A DNA stretch of 64,000 bases, from positions 744,001-808,000 of the forward strand of contig OZ244774.1 in the NCBI GenBank assembly GCA_965219485.1, written 5' to 3'. Shown here piece by piece: positions 50,502 to 59,346 of the stretch. Source of the DNA: UBA8337 sp937907245 (lineage in GTDB: Bacteria > Pseudomonadota > Alphaproteobacteria > RS24). A model generated the notes under the pieces. That model searched no databases. It saw nothing but the letters and a program-made list of their open reading frames with translations, and was not told the origin of the DNA. Within the stretch, counting starts at the first letter, position 1, and each line of letters starts with the position of its first letter. The position numbers were made by a program, and so were the translations under genes.

Positions 50502-50996
50502 ATGATTTATTTGGCCTTGGGAAGTAACTTACGCGGCGATTTCGCCAATAGCGTGCAATTGGTGCAGGCGGCAATCGACAATTTGCCGCTCACGGGCGCG
50601 CATGTGGTCAAGCGCGCGCCGCTTTATGCCTCCGCCCCCATTGGCCCCGCCGGACAAGAGGATTACATCAACACGGTGGTGGCGGTGCGCAGCCTTGTGC
50701 CGGCCGTGGCGTTATTGGCGCGATTGCATGCGCTAGAAGCGGCTTTCGGGCGCCATAGGGCAGGACCGGTTGTTTGGGGGCCGCGGACCCTAGATATTGA
50801 TATTATTAGCTATCACCAGGAAGTGCATCGGTTTCGGGCGCAAATTCCCCATCCGAGGGCGGTCTCTCGTGCCTTTGTGTTGCAACCTTTGGCTGATATT
50901 GCCCCCGGATGGCGGCATCCAGAATATGGCACGCCAATTGCCGAGCTATTGGCCGCTCTGCCAATGCAGGCGCGGGTAGGGCTAAAACGCCTCTGA
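50502..50996 (+). CDS. folK: 2-amino-4-hydroxy-6-hydroxymethyldihydropteridine diphosphokinase
   Basis: A 164-residue HPPK of the folate pathway. It has YLALGSNLRGD at the N-terminus, LYASAPIGPAGQEDYINTV, and the catalytic GPRTLDIDII (~93–102), with IPHPRAVSRAFVLQPLADIAP following. It transfers pyrophosphate from ATP to the pterin. The ATG at 50502 fits the conserved N-terminus; a TTG at 50484 is upstream. It precedes rpoZ by about 110 bp. Confidence 0.94.
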   Translation: MIYLALGSNLRGDFANSVQLVQAAIDNLPLTGAHVVKRAPLYASAPIGPAGQEDYINTVVAVRSLVPAVALLARLHALEAAFGRHRAGPVVWGPRTLDIDIISYHQEVHRFRAQIPHPRAVSRAFVLQPLADIAPGWRHPEYGTPIAELLAALPMQARVGLKRL

Positions 50997-51109
50997 CAGA
51001 AAAATTTCGCCCGCGATTTCTCCTTTTGCCTTCTTTTTCCTTGCGATGTTGGCTTAACAGGCATAAATAAAACGTAACTCATGTCTATTTAACTTGAATT
51101 GGATTGCCC

Positions 51110-51511
51110 ATGGCTCGTGTGACCGTAGAAGATTGCGTTGATAAGGTAACAAACCGTTTTGAATTGGTATTGTTTGCCTCTCATCGAGCCCGTGGCATGT
51201 CTGCTGGCGCAGAATTACTCGTCGAGCGCGACAACGATAAAAACACCGTCGTTGCGCTGCGCGAGATTGCCGATGAAAAAGTGGTTCCTGCCGAAGTTCG
51301 CGAAGACCTCGTTGGCTCGCTGCAGAAACAAATCGACATTGATGAGCCAGATGAAGAAATTATTGCCGCGCCAATGCTGGGCCACGTAGAGGCGAGCGCA
51401 GAAGCTGCCGCCGAACCTATGGTAGAGATGAACGAAGACGACATTTTGGCCGCTTTGAAATCTTTGGAAGCAGCCGGCCCGAAAGATAAAGGTGATGGTC
51501 GCGGAGAATAA
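51110..51511 (+). CDS. rpoZ: RNA polymerase omega subunit
   Basis: A 133-residue omega subunit with the conserved start MARVTVEDCVDKVTNRFELVLFASHRAR. The helical core binds beta' and assists RNA polymerase assembly and ppGpp response. The C-terminal acidic extension (EPMVEMNEDDILAALKSLEAA) is typical of Alphaproteobacteria. It sits directly before rsh, the alphaproteobacterial arrangement that joins ppGpp synthesis with its target. Confidence 0.95.
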   Translation: MARVTVEDCVDKVTNRFELVLFASHRARGMSAGAELLVERDNDKNTVVALREIADEKVVPAEVREDLVGSLQKQIDIDEPDEEIIAAPMLGHVEASAEAAAEPMVEMNEDDILAALKSLEAAGPKDKGDGRGE

Positions 51512-51556
51512 AGTCTCGCCCCTTGCTTTATATCCGTGTCTCGGAGGGCTTGCCCG

Positions 51557-53737
51557 ATGATGCGCCAATACGAATTAGTCGACCGCGTTTCCAGCTACGA
51601 CCCCAGCGCCAATGAAGACCTGTTAAACAGAGCCTATGTGTTCGCCACGCAAAAGCATGGCGACCAAAAACGCGCGTCGGGTGACCCCTATTATTCGCAC
51701 CCTGTTGAGGTGGCCGGCATTTTAACCGATTTGCATCTGGACACGGCCAGCATTGCGACCGCGCTTTTACATGACACGATTGAAGATACAGAGACGACCT
51801 TTGCGGAAATCGAAGGCCTGTTTGGTCGAGAGATTGCCGATATGGTCAATGGCGTTACCAAAATGTCTTTGTTGGAACTATCGTCTGCCGATACGGCGCA
51901 GGCGGAAAATTTTCGCAAACTCTTGGTTGCCACCGCCAGCGATATTCGCATCTTGTTAGTTAAATTGGCCGACCGCCTTCACAATATGCGAACGCTGCAT
52001 TTTATTAAATCCGACGAAAAACGCCGACGCATCGCGCAAGAGACGATGGATATTTATGCGCCCTTGGCGGGGCGTATTGGTATGCATAATTTTCGCGAAG
52101 AGTTAGAAGATTTATCTTTTGCCGAGATTAATAAAGATGCCCGTGAGTTGGTGATGGAACGCCTGAGCGAGCTGAACGAACAAAGCAGCGACATGCTGAC
52201 CGAGATATCTGATGCGGTATCCACAGAGCTATCCAAGCAAGGGTTAGAAGTCGAGGTTTATGGGCGTCAAAAGCGGCCATTTTCTATCTGGCGCAAAATG
52301 CAAAACAAATCGATTTCTTTGGAGCAATTATCAGATATTTTTGCTTATCGGATTGTGACCCAAAGCGAAGATGATTGTTATCGCGCGCTCGGCGTTTTGC
52401 ACCGCACCTATCGGTTTGTACCAGGGCGCTATAAAGACTTTATCTCAACGCCGAAAATCAATGGCTATCAGTCTTTGCACACCACAGTGATTGGCCCGAA
52501 CAACCAGCGTGTGGAGCTACAAATTCGCACCCGCGAGATGCACGATGTCGCCAATCGAGGTATCGCCGCGCATTGGGCCTATAAAGACCAGCAAGATGAG
52601 CATCCAGATATCGCCAAAATTGAGCCATTTAACTGGCTGCAAGATATGGTTGAGCAGCTTAAAACGGGGGAGACGGCGGAAGAGTTTTTAGAAAACACCA
52701 AGCTTGAATTATTTACCGACCAAGTGTTTTGCTTCACCCCCAAAGGCAGATTAATAGCCCTGCCACGAGGCGCGACGGCGTTAGATTTTGCCTATGCCGT
52801 TCATACAGCCATTGGGAATAGCTGCATTGGCGTGCGGATTAATGGTTTGAAACTGCCGTTCCGGACGCTTTTGAAGAATGGCGATGAGATTGAAATCATC
52901 CGTGGCGAGAGCCAAAAACCGATGGCCAATTGGGTAAACCATGTTCAAACCGGCAAGGCTCGTGCGGCTATCCGTCATTCTTTACGGGAGCGCGAAACGG
53001 CTGAATTCATGGCCTTGGGCGAGCAGATGATCGAAAGTCTGTTTGCCGCCGAAGGCCTGGCGGCCGAGGGTACTTTGCTGGAGCGGGCGCTCGGCGTGAT
53101 GCATTATGAGAGCCTAGATTTATTGCGCCTGGATGTGGGGCGTGGTGATATTTCTGCGGCGGATGTGTTGTTGGCAGTCATGCCGAAGAAACGCCGCCGT
53201 CGCTCGATGTTTGCTGGCGCGATGCGCGGATTAATCGGCCGTTCGAGCCAAAGAACTACTTCGCATCCAGCCATCTTGCCGTTGAATGGCGCGCTCTATG
53301 GCGCGGTGGTAAAAATCGCGGAAGACCATTTCCCCTTGCCAGGCGATGAGATTGTGGGCGTGGTGACCATGGGCCAAGGCGTGGTGGTTTATCCTGCCTC
53401 AGCGCCCGATATACTCGACTTAGAAGATAAGCCGGAACGTTTGGTGGCGATGAAATGGGATGAAAAACCGGAAACCCTATTTGCCAGCCGCATCCATATG
53501 ACGGCGGTCAATCGCACCGGCTCTTTGAGCATTATCACGCAAACCATTGCAGACTTTGATGCCAATATTACCAATTTGAGCTTTATTCAAGACAGCGATG
53601 ATTTTTGCGACCTGACGGTGGATGTGGAAGTGCGCGATGTGGAACATATGGATCAAATGATTGATGCAATTCGTGGAAGCCGCGTGGTCAGCGAGGCGAA
53701 TCGGGTCATTTTTAAGAAACAAAATTTTGAAACGTAA
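51557..53737 (+). CDS. rsh: Bifunctional (p)ppGpp synthetase/hydrolase
   Basis: A 726-residue RelA/SpoT homologue. The HD hydrolase domain has HPVEVAGIL and LLHDTIEDT (~65–85), the synthetase domain has VYGRQKRPFSIWRKM (~232–246) with RYKDFISTPKINGYQSLHT (~290–308). The RxKD form marks a bifunctional Rsh. TGS (~385–445) and C-terminal ACT (~645–720) domains follow. It governs the stringent response. GGAGG 9 nt before 51557 sets the start; a GTG at 51536 is less likely. Confidence 0.96.
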   Translation: MMRQYELVDRVSSYDPSANEDLLNRAYVFATQKHGDQKRASGDPYYSHPVEVAGILTDLHLDTASIATALLHDTIEDTETTFAEIEGLFGREIADMVNGVTKMSLLELSSADTAQAENFRKLLVATASDIRILLVKLADRLHNMRTLHFIKSDEKRRRIAQETMDIYAPLAGRIGMHNFREELEDLSFAEINKDARELVMERLSELNEQSSDMLTEISDAVSTELSKQGLEVEVYGRQKRPFSIWRKMQNKSISLEQLSDIFAYRIVTQSEDDCYRALGVLHRTYRFVPGRYKDFISTPKINGYQSLHTTVIGPNNQRVELQIRTREMHDVANRGIAAHWAYKDQQDEHPDIAKIEPFNWLQDMVEQLKTGETAEEFLENTKLELFTDQVFCFTPKGRLIALPRGATALDFAYAVHTAIGNSCIGVRINGLKLPFRTLLKNGDEIEIIRGESQKPMANWVNHVQTGKARAAIRHSLRERETAEFMALGEQMIESLFAAEGLAAEGTLLERALGVMHYESLDLLRLDVGRGDISAADVLLAVMPKKRRRRSMFAGAMRGLIGRSSQRTTSHPAILPLNGALYGAVVKIAEDHFPLPGDEIVGVVTMGQGVVVYPASAPDILDLEDKPERLVAMKWDEKPETLFASRIHMTAVNRTGSLSIITQTIADFDANITNLSFIQDSDDFCDLTVDVEVRDVEHMDQMIDAIRGSRVVSEANRVIFKKQNFET

Positions 53738-53764
53738 ATCAAAAGCGTGAAGGCGGACGACGAC

Positions 53765-54349
53765 ATGAAACCAGAAAAAGTGCTGCAAGAGTTTCGAAAT
53801 GCGGACGCCCTTTTAGAGGGGCATTTTCTTTTGTCTTCCGGCCTCCATTCGCGTGCCTATTTGCAATGCGCCCGTGTGTTGATGCAGCCCAAACGAGCGG
53901 CCCGTCTCGCCAAGGCTTTGGCTGCGCAATTAAGGGAAAACGTCAATGGCGAAATAGACGCGGTCGTGGCTCCAGCCATGGGTGGGTTGATTATTGGCCA
54001 TGAAGTCGCGCGCGCCTTGAACGTGCCATCTATGTTCCTCGAGCGGGTGGATGGCGAATTTACGTTGCGGCGCGGTTTTTCTTTAGATAACAAGCCACGG
54101 GTTGTGATGATTGAAGACATCGTGACGACCGGGCTTTCCTCGCGCGAAGCGATTAAGTCTATTCGGGCACATGGTGGCAAAGTGGTGGGGGCGGGGTGTC
54201 TTATCGACCGCTCAAACGGCAAAGCCAAAGTGGGGGTGAAATTAGCTTCCTTGGCGCGCTTCGAAGTCGAAACATTTGATGGGAAAAACCTGCCGGAAGA
54301 TTTGAAAAACATACCGGCCATAAAGCCAGGTAGCCGTGGCTTGAAATAG
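53765..54349 (+). CDS. pyrE: Orotate phosphoribosyltransferase
   Basis: A 194-residue phosphoribosyltransferase of pyrimidine synthesis. It has LLEGHFLLSSGLHSRAYLQCA near the N-terminus (binding orotate), and the PRPP-binding loop VVMIEDIVTTGLSSREAIKS (~112–131). It forms OMP from orotate and PRPP. The ATG at 53765 fits family starts; a GTG at 53747 is also in frame. Its position after rsh is common in alphaproteobacteria. Confidence 0.94.
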   Translation: MKPEKVLQEFRNADALLEGHFLLSSGLHSRAYLQCARVLMQPKRAARLAKALAAQLRENVNGEIDAVVAPAMGGLIIGHEVARALNVPSMFLERVDGEFTLRRGFSLDNKPRVVMIEDIVTTGLSSREAIKSIRAHGGKVVGAGCLIDRSNGKAKVGVKLASLARFEVETFDGKNLPEDLKNIPAIKPGSRGLK

Positions 54350-54358
54350 GGGTAGGGG

Positions 54359-54916
54359 ATGTTCCGACGCCGACTGCCGCAAACTTATTGGCAAAAAATA
54401 CGTCAGTTTTTCTGGCCGCGCGAAGGTTGGATACGCGCCACAATATATTTATGGCGCCGCACCATTCGCTTGAGCGGCACCCCGCACAGCATTGCCTTAG
54501 GGCTGGCGATTGGCGCCTTTGTCTCGGCCAATCCAATTTTAGGCACCCATATTTTGTGGGCGGTTTTTATTATTTATTTCATCGGCGGCAATTTTCTCGC
54601 TGCCGTTCTGGGCACATGGGTGGGCAATCCCATCAGTTTTCCATTCATTTGGCTGGCCACGTTTAACCTCGGACACCTATTGCTGGGGACATCTGGAGAC
54701 GTGAAAAAATTACCCGAATTGAGCTTGAGCTTGCTCATCGATGCGCCGCTAGGCACTTTGCTACCGCTCATTGGGCCTATGTTGTTAGGATGGATTCCCG
54801 TAGGCCTGGTTTTGGGCGCTTTGGTTTATTACCCAAGCTATTGGAGCATTGAGACCTATCAGATAAGACGCCGCGCGAGATTAGACAGAAAACGCAATGC
54901 AGCTGCGCAAAAATAA
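54359..54916 (+). CDS. DUF2062 membrane protein
   Basis: A 185-residue inner-membrane protein with three or four hydrophobic segments and a conserved DUF2062 core: GTPHSIALGLAIGAFVSANPILGTHI (~40–65) and GNPISFPFIWLATFNLG (~88–104). The Pro- and Gly-rich motifs within the membrane segments are the family's hallmark. The N-terminus and C-terminus are both strongly basic. Function is unknown. It is a regular member of this pyrE–pdxJ block. Confidence 0.9.
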   Translation: MFRRRLPQTYWQKIRQFFWPREGWIRATIYLWRRTIRLSGTPHSIALGLAIGAFVSANPILGTHILWAVFIIYFIGGNFLAAVLGTWVGNPISFPFIWLATFNLGHLLLGTSGDVKKLPELSLSLLIDAPLGTLLPLIGPMLLGWIPVGLVLGALVYYPSYWSIETYQIRRRARLDRKRNAAAQK

Positions 54917-54931
54917 TGCTAGGAATGCCTC

Positions 54932-55699
54932 ATGGCAGTAGCTGAAAAACTTCGTCTGGGGGTCAATATTGACCACGTCGCAACCATCCGCAATGCACGC
55001 GGAGGTGGGTTGCCTGACCCTGTGCGCGCGGCGGAAGTGGCTGCTTTGGCTGGGGCCGACGGAATTACGGCACATTTGCGCGAAGACCGGCGCCACATTG
55101 GCGACGAAGATATTGCGCGTTTGGCGCAGGAAATCGGCTTGCCGCTAAATCTAGAAATGGCCGCAACGCAAGAAATGTGCGCCATTGCCTTGCGTCATAA
55201 ACCCAATGCCTGCTGCTTGGTGCCTGAAAAACGCCAAGAAGTAACCACAGAAGGTGGCTTGGATGTGGTGAACGGGGGCGCACAATTGCAGTCTATTCTT
55301 GACCCCATCAAGGCGGCGGGTATTCGTATTTCTTTGTTTATTGATCCCGTCGAAGCCCAAATCGAGGCAGCGCTGAAGGCTGGCGCCGATATCGTGGAAT
55401 TGCACACGGGCTCTTATGCCCATGCCCATCAAGACGGCGATGCAAAGGCCTTTGCAGCCGAGCTGGCGCGTTTGCAGACAGGCGCTGAGCTGGCCGATAA
55501 AGCCGGCTTGGAAGTGCATGCCGGACATGGGCTTTGCTATGAGACGGTTGCGCCGATTGCTGCAATCACCCAAGTCGTTGAGCTCAACATTGGCCATTTT
55601 TTAATTGGTGAAGCCATTTTCGTCGGCCTCGAAGGGGCCATTGAAAAAATGCGTCGGCTGATGCTAGAAGCGCGTCGTGGCCAAGGCCCATCCGCATGA
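54932..55699 (+). CDS. pdxJ: Pyridoxine 5'-phosphate synthase
   Basis: A 255-residue TIM-barrel enzyme that makes PNP from DXP and 3-amino-2-oxopropyl phosphate. Visible features are LGVNIDHVATIRNARGG (~8–24), GADGITAHLREDRRHI (~45–60), VPEKRQEVTTEGG (catalytic Glu/Lys; ~97–109) and HAGHGLCYETV with GHFLIGEAIF near the end. It overlaps acpS by 4 nt (ATGA), forming a coupled pair found across Proteobacteria. Confidence 0.96.
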   Translation: MAVAEKLRLGVNIDHVATIRNARGGGLPDPVRAAEVAALAGADGITAHLREDRRHIGDEDIARLAQEIGLPLNLEMAATQEMCAIALRHKPNACCLVPEKRQEVTTEGGLDVVNGGAQLQSILDPIKAAGIRISLFIDPVEAQIEAALKAGADIVELHTGSYAHAHQDGDAKAFAAELARLQTGAELADKAGLEVHAGHGLCYETVAPIAAITQVVELNIGHFLIGEAIFVGLEGAIEKMRRLMLEARRGQGPSA

Positions 55700-56109
55700 T
55701 TTTGGGCATTGGTAACGACCTGATTGATATTCGCCGGATAGAAAAAACGCTCGAGCGGTTTGGCGATCGTTTCATCCAACGCCTTTACACAGATGTCGAG
55801 CAGAAGCGCTCTGAGAGGCGAAACCAGCGCGCGGCTTCTTATGCCAAACGCTTTGCGGCGAAAGAAGCCTGCTCGAAAGCCTTAGGTACGGGCCTTCGCC
55901 AAGGCGTGTTCTGGCGCGATATGGGCGTGGCCAATTTACCGTCTGGCAAGCCAACGGTTCAGCTTACGGGGGGCGCCTTGGCGCGCTTACAAAAAATGAC
56001 ACCGGAAGGCATGGAAGCGCAAATTGACCTGACCATTACCGATGATTTTCCATTGGCGCAGGCGATTGTTATTATTTCGGCCAATCCGAAATCGGAAACG
56101 GTTGGATAA
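55696..56109 (+). CDS. acpS: Holo-[acyl-carrier-protein] synthase
   Basis: A 137-residue AcpS that attaches 4'-phosphopantetheine from CoA to acyl carrier protein. It has GIGNDLIDIRRIEKTLERFGDRFIQRLY (Mg ligand Asp8; split here for description at residues 3–30) and the central FAAKEACSKALGTG (~53–66) with the second Mg ligand Glu. It is coupled to pdxJ and precedes lepB by 9 nt. Confidence 0.95.
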   Translation: MILGIGNDLIDIRRIEKTLERFGDRFIQRLYTDVEQKRSERRNQRAASYAKRFAAKEACSKALGTGLRQGVFWRDMGVANLPSGKPTVQLTGGALARLQKMTPEGMEAQIDLTITDDFPLAQAIVIISANPKSETVG

Positions 56110-56118
56110 GGGATAAAT

Positions 56119-56880
56119 ATGGCAAAGACGAAAGCAAAAAATAGTGGTGCGAAGCCAGATGGCTTGAAAGAAAACATTCGTGTTTTCGTTTTCGCAGCCG
56201 TGATTGCCATCCTTATTCGGTCCTTGTTTTTCCAGCCGTTCAACATCCCGTCCAGTTCGATGAAGCCAAGTTTGCTCATTGGAGACTTCCTCTTTGTGTC
56301 GAAATTTAGCTATGGCTATTCGCGCCATAGTTTTCCGTTTTCTCTTTTGCCCATAGATGGGCGGACGTCCGATACGGGCCCAGAGCGCGGCGACGTGGTG
56401 GTGTTTAAGCTACCAGCGGACAATCGCACAGACTTCATTAAGCGGGTAATCGGCCTGCCGGGCGACAGCATTCAGATGATAAATGGCCAATTATTTCTCA
56501 ATGGTGTGGGCGTGGAACGCGAGCGCATCGAAGACTTTCTGGAGCTGCAACGCAACGGTGAGCCCATTCGCATCCGCCGGTTCCGCGAAACCCTGCCAAG
56601 TGGGCGCAGCTATGAAGTGCTAGATCAAACAGACAATGGCCCCGTCGATACAACGCCAATTTATCAAGTGCCGGAAGGGCATTATTTTATGATGGGCGAC
56701 AATCGAGATAATTCGACCGATAGCCGCTTTGGCCGATATGTCGGCTACGTGCCGCATGAAAACCTAGTGGGGCCGGCACAGATTTTATTCTTCTCGTTTG
56801 ATGACCGAACCCGCTGGTATGAGATTTGGCGTTGGCCCATCTCCATTCGCGGGTCGCGTTTGCTCGATTGGGTGCGCTAA
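56119..56880 (+). CDS. lepB: Signal peptidase I
   Basis: A 253-residue membrane peptidase. After a single membrane segment (~20–36) comes the catalytic Ser47 in NIPSSSMKPSL and the catalytic Lys108 in TDFIKRVIGLPGD, forming the Ser/Lys dyad. The C-terminal box GDNRDNSTDSRFGRYVGYVP is also present. It cleaves signal peptides of exported proteins in the inner membrane. Its stop codon overlaps the rnc start (TAATG). Confidence 0.96.
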   Translation: MAKTKAKNSGAKPDGLKENIRVFVFAAVIAILIRSLFFQPFNIPSSSMKPSLLIGDFLFVSKFSYGYSRHSFPFSLLPIDGRTSDTGPERGDVVVFKLPADNRTDFIKRVIGLPGDSIQMINGQLFLNGVGVERERIEDFLELQRNGEPIRIRRFRETLPSGRSYEVLDQTDNGPVDTTPIYQVPEGHYFMMGDNRDNSTDSRFGRYVGYVPHENLVGPAQILFFSFDDRTRWYEIWRWPISIRGSRLLDWVR

Positions 56881-57578
56881 TGGCATCTCTAAGTGCCTTT
56901 GAAAGCCGCTTGGGGCATGTGTTTGCCCAAGCCAAACTGCTGGAGCGGGCGCTGCGTCACGCCAGTCTGGACATTGAAGAAGACAATGAGCAGCTAGAGT
57001 TTTTAGGCGACCGTGTTTTGGGTTTGGTGATTGCTGATTATCTTCTGGTCCACCATGGGCAAGAAAGCGAAGGCGATATGGCGCGGCGTCTGGCGCAATT
57101 GGTGAGCCGAAAAACCTGTGCCAAAGTGGCCCGAGAAATGCAGCTGGTCGAGGTTTTGCGAATGGATGAAGGCATTCAAAAAAGCAAAGAAGTGCCGACT
57201 AATATATTGGCCGATGCCTGTGAGGCGGTTATTGGGGCCGTCTATTTAGATAGCGGTTTGGCGGCCGCGAAACGGGTGATTGAGGCGCATTGGCAACCCC
57301 ATTTCGCGGGCCAAACAGAGGCACCGATTGACAATAAAACTGCTTTGCAAGAATGGTTAATGCAACGCGCCTTGGCGTTACCAATTTATGAAATCGTCGA
57401 CCGCTCGGGGCCAGACCATGCGCCCGAGTTTACCATTAAAGCATCCGCCCACGATGGGGCGGCACTTGGAGTAGGGGCATCGCGGAAACTGGCAGAACAA
57501 CGTGCCGCCGCTGCCTTATTAGAGAGTTTAAAGGAGGGGTTTGCGGAAGCTCTCCCCCAACAGGAGACGGGCGTATGA
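56880..57578 (+). CDS. rnc: Ribonuclease III
   Basis: A 232-residue dsRNA endonuclease. The RNase III signature is NEQLEFLGDRVLGLVI (~37–52), with the second acidic cluster DACEAVIGAVYLDSG (~111–125). A C-terminal dsRNA-binding domain spans ~160–228 (KTALQEWLMQRALALP ... ASRKLAEQRAAAALL). It processes rRNA and other structured RNAs. It starts within the lepB stop codon and overlaps era by 4 nt. Confidence 0.96.
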   Translation: MASLSAFESRLGHVFAQAKLLERALRHASLDIEEDNEQLEFLGDRVLGLVIADYLLVHHGQESEGDMARRLAQLVSRKTCAKVAREMQLVEVLRMDEGIQKSKEVPTNILADACEAVIGAVYLDSGLAAAKRVIEAHWQPHFAGQTEAPIDNKTALQEWLMQRALALPIYEIVDRSGPDHAPEFTIKASAHDGAALGVGASRKLAEQRAAAALLESLKEGFAEALPQQETGV

Positions 57579-58507
57579 CAGAGTCACCCCAAGTAATGTC
57601 ACCCCAAGTCGTGTCACCCCAAAAATGTGGATTTGTGGCGGTCATTGGTCCGCCCAATGCGGGTAAATCAACTTTATCCAATGCGCTTGTGGGGCAGAAG
57701 GTTGCCATTGTGACGCAAAAAGCCCAGACCACACGCATGCGATTGCGCGCGGTGGTGATGCATCAGCAATCGCAAATTATTCTTGTCGATACGCCAGGTA
57801 TTTTTGAAGCCAAGCAGCGCTTCGACCGCGCCATGGTAAATGAGGCGTGGTTGGGCGTAAACGATGCCGACCAAGTGCTTGTTGTGCTAGATGCGGCGCG
57901 CGCGGAGACGCCTGAAGTAGACTTAATGCTGGAGGGATTGTCGCGCAGCGAAAAGCAAATTTCTTTGGTGCTGAACAAAATCGACACGGTGCCGCACGAG
58001 AGCCTTTTGGCTTTGGTGCAAAAGCTCAATGATCGGGTGAATTTTGCCGATACGTTTTTAATCTCCGCACTGAAAGGCCATGGGCTCGACCAGTTGCGGG
58101 ATCAACTGGCGGCGTCTATGCCCGAGGGGCCATGGCTTTACCCTGAGGATCAAGCGGCTGATATTCCGTCGTTGCTTTTGGCCTCGGAAGTTTTGCGCGA
58201 GAAGTTGTTTTTAAGATTGCACGAAGAGCTGCCTTATTCTTTGACGGTAGAAACCGATAAATGGGAAGTCAAAAAAGATGGTTCCGTTCGCATTGAGCAA
58301 ACGGTCTATGTGCGCCGCGACGGCCAAAAAGCTATCGTCTTGGGCAAGGGCGGGCAGACCATGAAAGACATTGGCTCTGATGCGCGACGCGAGTTGGAAG
58401 AAATGTTTGAACGCCGCATCCATTTATTCGTCTTTGTGAAAGTTCGTAAAAACTGGAAAGAAGACCCCGAGCGCTATCGTATGCTGGGGCTGGACTACAA
58501 GGCTTAG
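57575..58507 (+). CDS. era: GTPase Era
   Basis: A 310-residue GTPase involved in 16S rRNA maturation and 30S assembly. G1 is GPPNAGKST, G3 is DTPG (~68–71), and G4 is NKID (~128–131). The C-terminal KH domain has VLGKGGQTMKDIGSDARRELE (~253–273). The first ~15 residues consist of a repeated Ser-Pro-Gln-Val unit made by a 15-bp tandem repeat, unusual for Era; translation might instead start at the ATG just inside (57596). Confidence 0.95.
   Translation: MTESPQVMSPQVVSPQKCGFVAVIGPPNAGKSTLSNALVGQKVAIVTQKAQTTRMRLRAVVMHQQSQIILVDTPGIFEAKQRFDRAMVNEAWLGVNDADQVLVVLDAARAETPEVDLMLEGLSRSEKQISLVLNKIDTVPHESLLALVQKLNDRVNFADTFLISALKGHGLDQLRDQLAASMPEGPWLYPEDQAADIPSLLLASEVLREKLFLRLHEELPYSLTVETDKWEVKKDGSVRIEQTVYVRRDGQKAIVLGKGGQTMKDIGSDARRELEEMFERRIHLFVFVKVRKNWKEDPERYRMLGLDYKA
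57583..57622 (+). repeat. 15-bp in-frame tandem repeat at the 5' end of era
   Basis: Units gtcaccccaagtaat, gtcaccccaagtcgt and gtcaccccaa encode SPQVM, SPQVV and SPQ. They lie before the conserved G domain. Confidence 0.85.
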
Positions 58508-58510
58508 CCT

Positions 58511-59266
58511 ATGCAGTGGGAAGCCGAGGCCCTTATTTTAGCGGCTCGCCCCCACGGCGAAACTAGCGCCATTGTGGATGTGTTTTCGCGCGAGCATGGA
58601 CGCTTTGGCGGGCTGGTGCGCGGCGGCAATAGCCGAAGATTACGCCCGGTTTTACAGCCCGGCAATATGGTGATGGCCACATGGCGCGCGCGTTTGTCTG
58701 AACATTTGGGCGTGATGAGCGTCGATGCCGGCCGTGCCTATGCCGCAGAGGCGATGAGCGATGCGAGCTTATTGGCAGGGCTCTCGTCGCTTTGCGCCTT
58801 GATGCAAATTACCCCAGAACGCCAAGCCTATCCGCGCCTCTATGATACGGCGATGTTGGTTTTAACTGAATTGTCTAAGGCCGAGACGGGCCACAATGGC
58901 CAGACCGACACGGATGTGTGGCTGCCTTTATTGGCGCGCTTTGAAATGGCTCTTTTAGAGGAAACGGGTTTTGGGCTCGATCTTTCGTGCTGTGCGGCCA
59001 CGGGGGTGATTGAAGATTTAATCTATGTGTCGCCACGCTCAGGCCGCGCTGTCAGTCGAGAGGCAGGCGCCGCCTATGCCGATAAGATGTTTGCCTTACC
59101 AGAGTTCTTGCTCGACCCCGCCGCCGACGCCAGCCCCACAGATGTGCGCCATGCCCTAGACTTGCTGGGGCATTTTCTAGAGCGGCGCGTGTATTTGCCC
59201 AATGACACAAAAATGCCCGCCGCCCGCGAAAGATTGATGGATATACTGTCCCGTCAGAGCCAGTAA
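58511..59266 (+). CDS. recO: DNA repair protein RecO
   Basis: A 251-residue recombination mediator that helps load RecA with RecR. It has an N-terminal OB domain (ALILAARPHGETSAIVDVFSREHG, with GGLVRGG) and a C-terminal part with the Cys pair in LDLSCCAATG followed by LIYVSPRSGRAVSREAGAAYA. It starts 3 nt after era, the usual arrangement rnc–era–recO. Confidence 0.94.
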   Translation: MQWEAEALILAARPHGETSAIVDVFSREHGRFGGLVRGGNSRRLRPVLQPGNMVMATWRARLSEHLGVMSVDAGRAYAAEAMSDASLLAGLSSLCALMQITPERQAYPRLYDTAMLVLTELSKAETGHNGQTDTDVWLPLLARFEMALLEETGFGLDLSCCAATGVIEDLIYVSPRSGRAVSREAGAAYADKMFALPEFLLDPAADASPTDVRHALDLLGHFLERRVYLPNDTKMPAARERLMDILSRQSQ

Positions 59267-59346
59267 ACGGCCAGTGCAAAAATTAAACCACTCAAACAGA
59301 AGTGGGGACTTGGAAACAAGTTTGCGAATCTGGCTATACATTCTGC

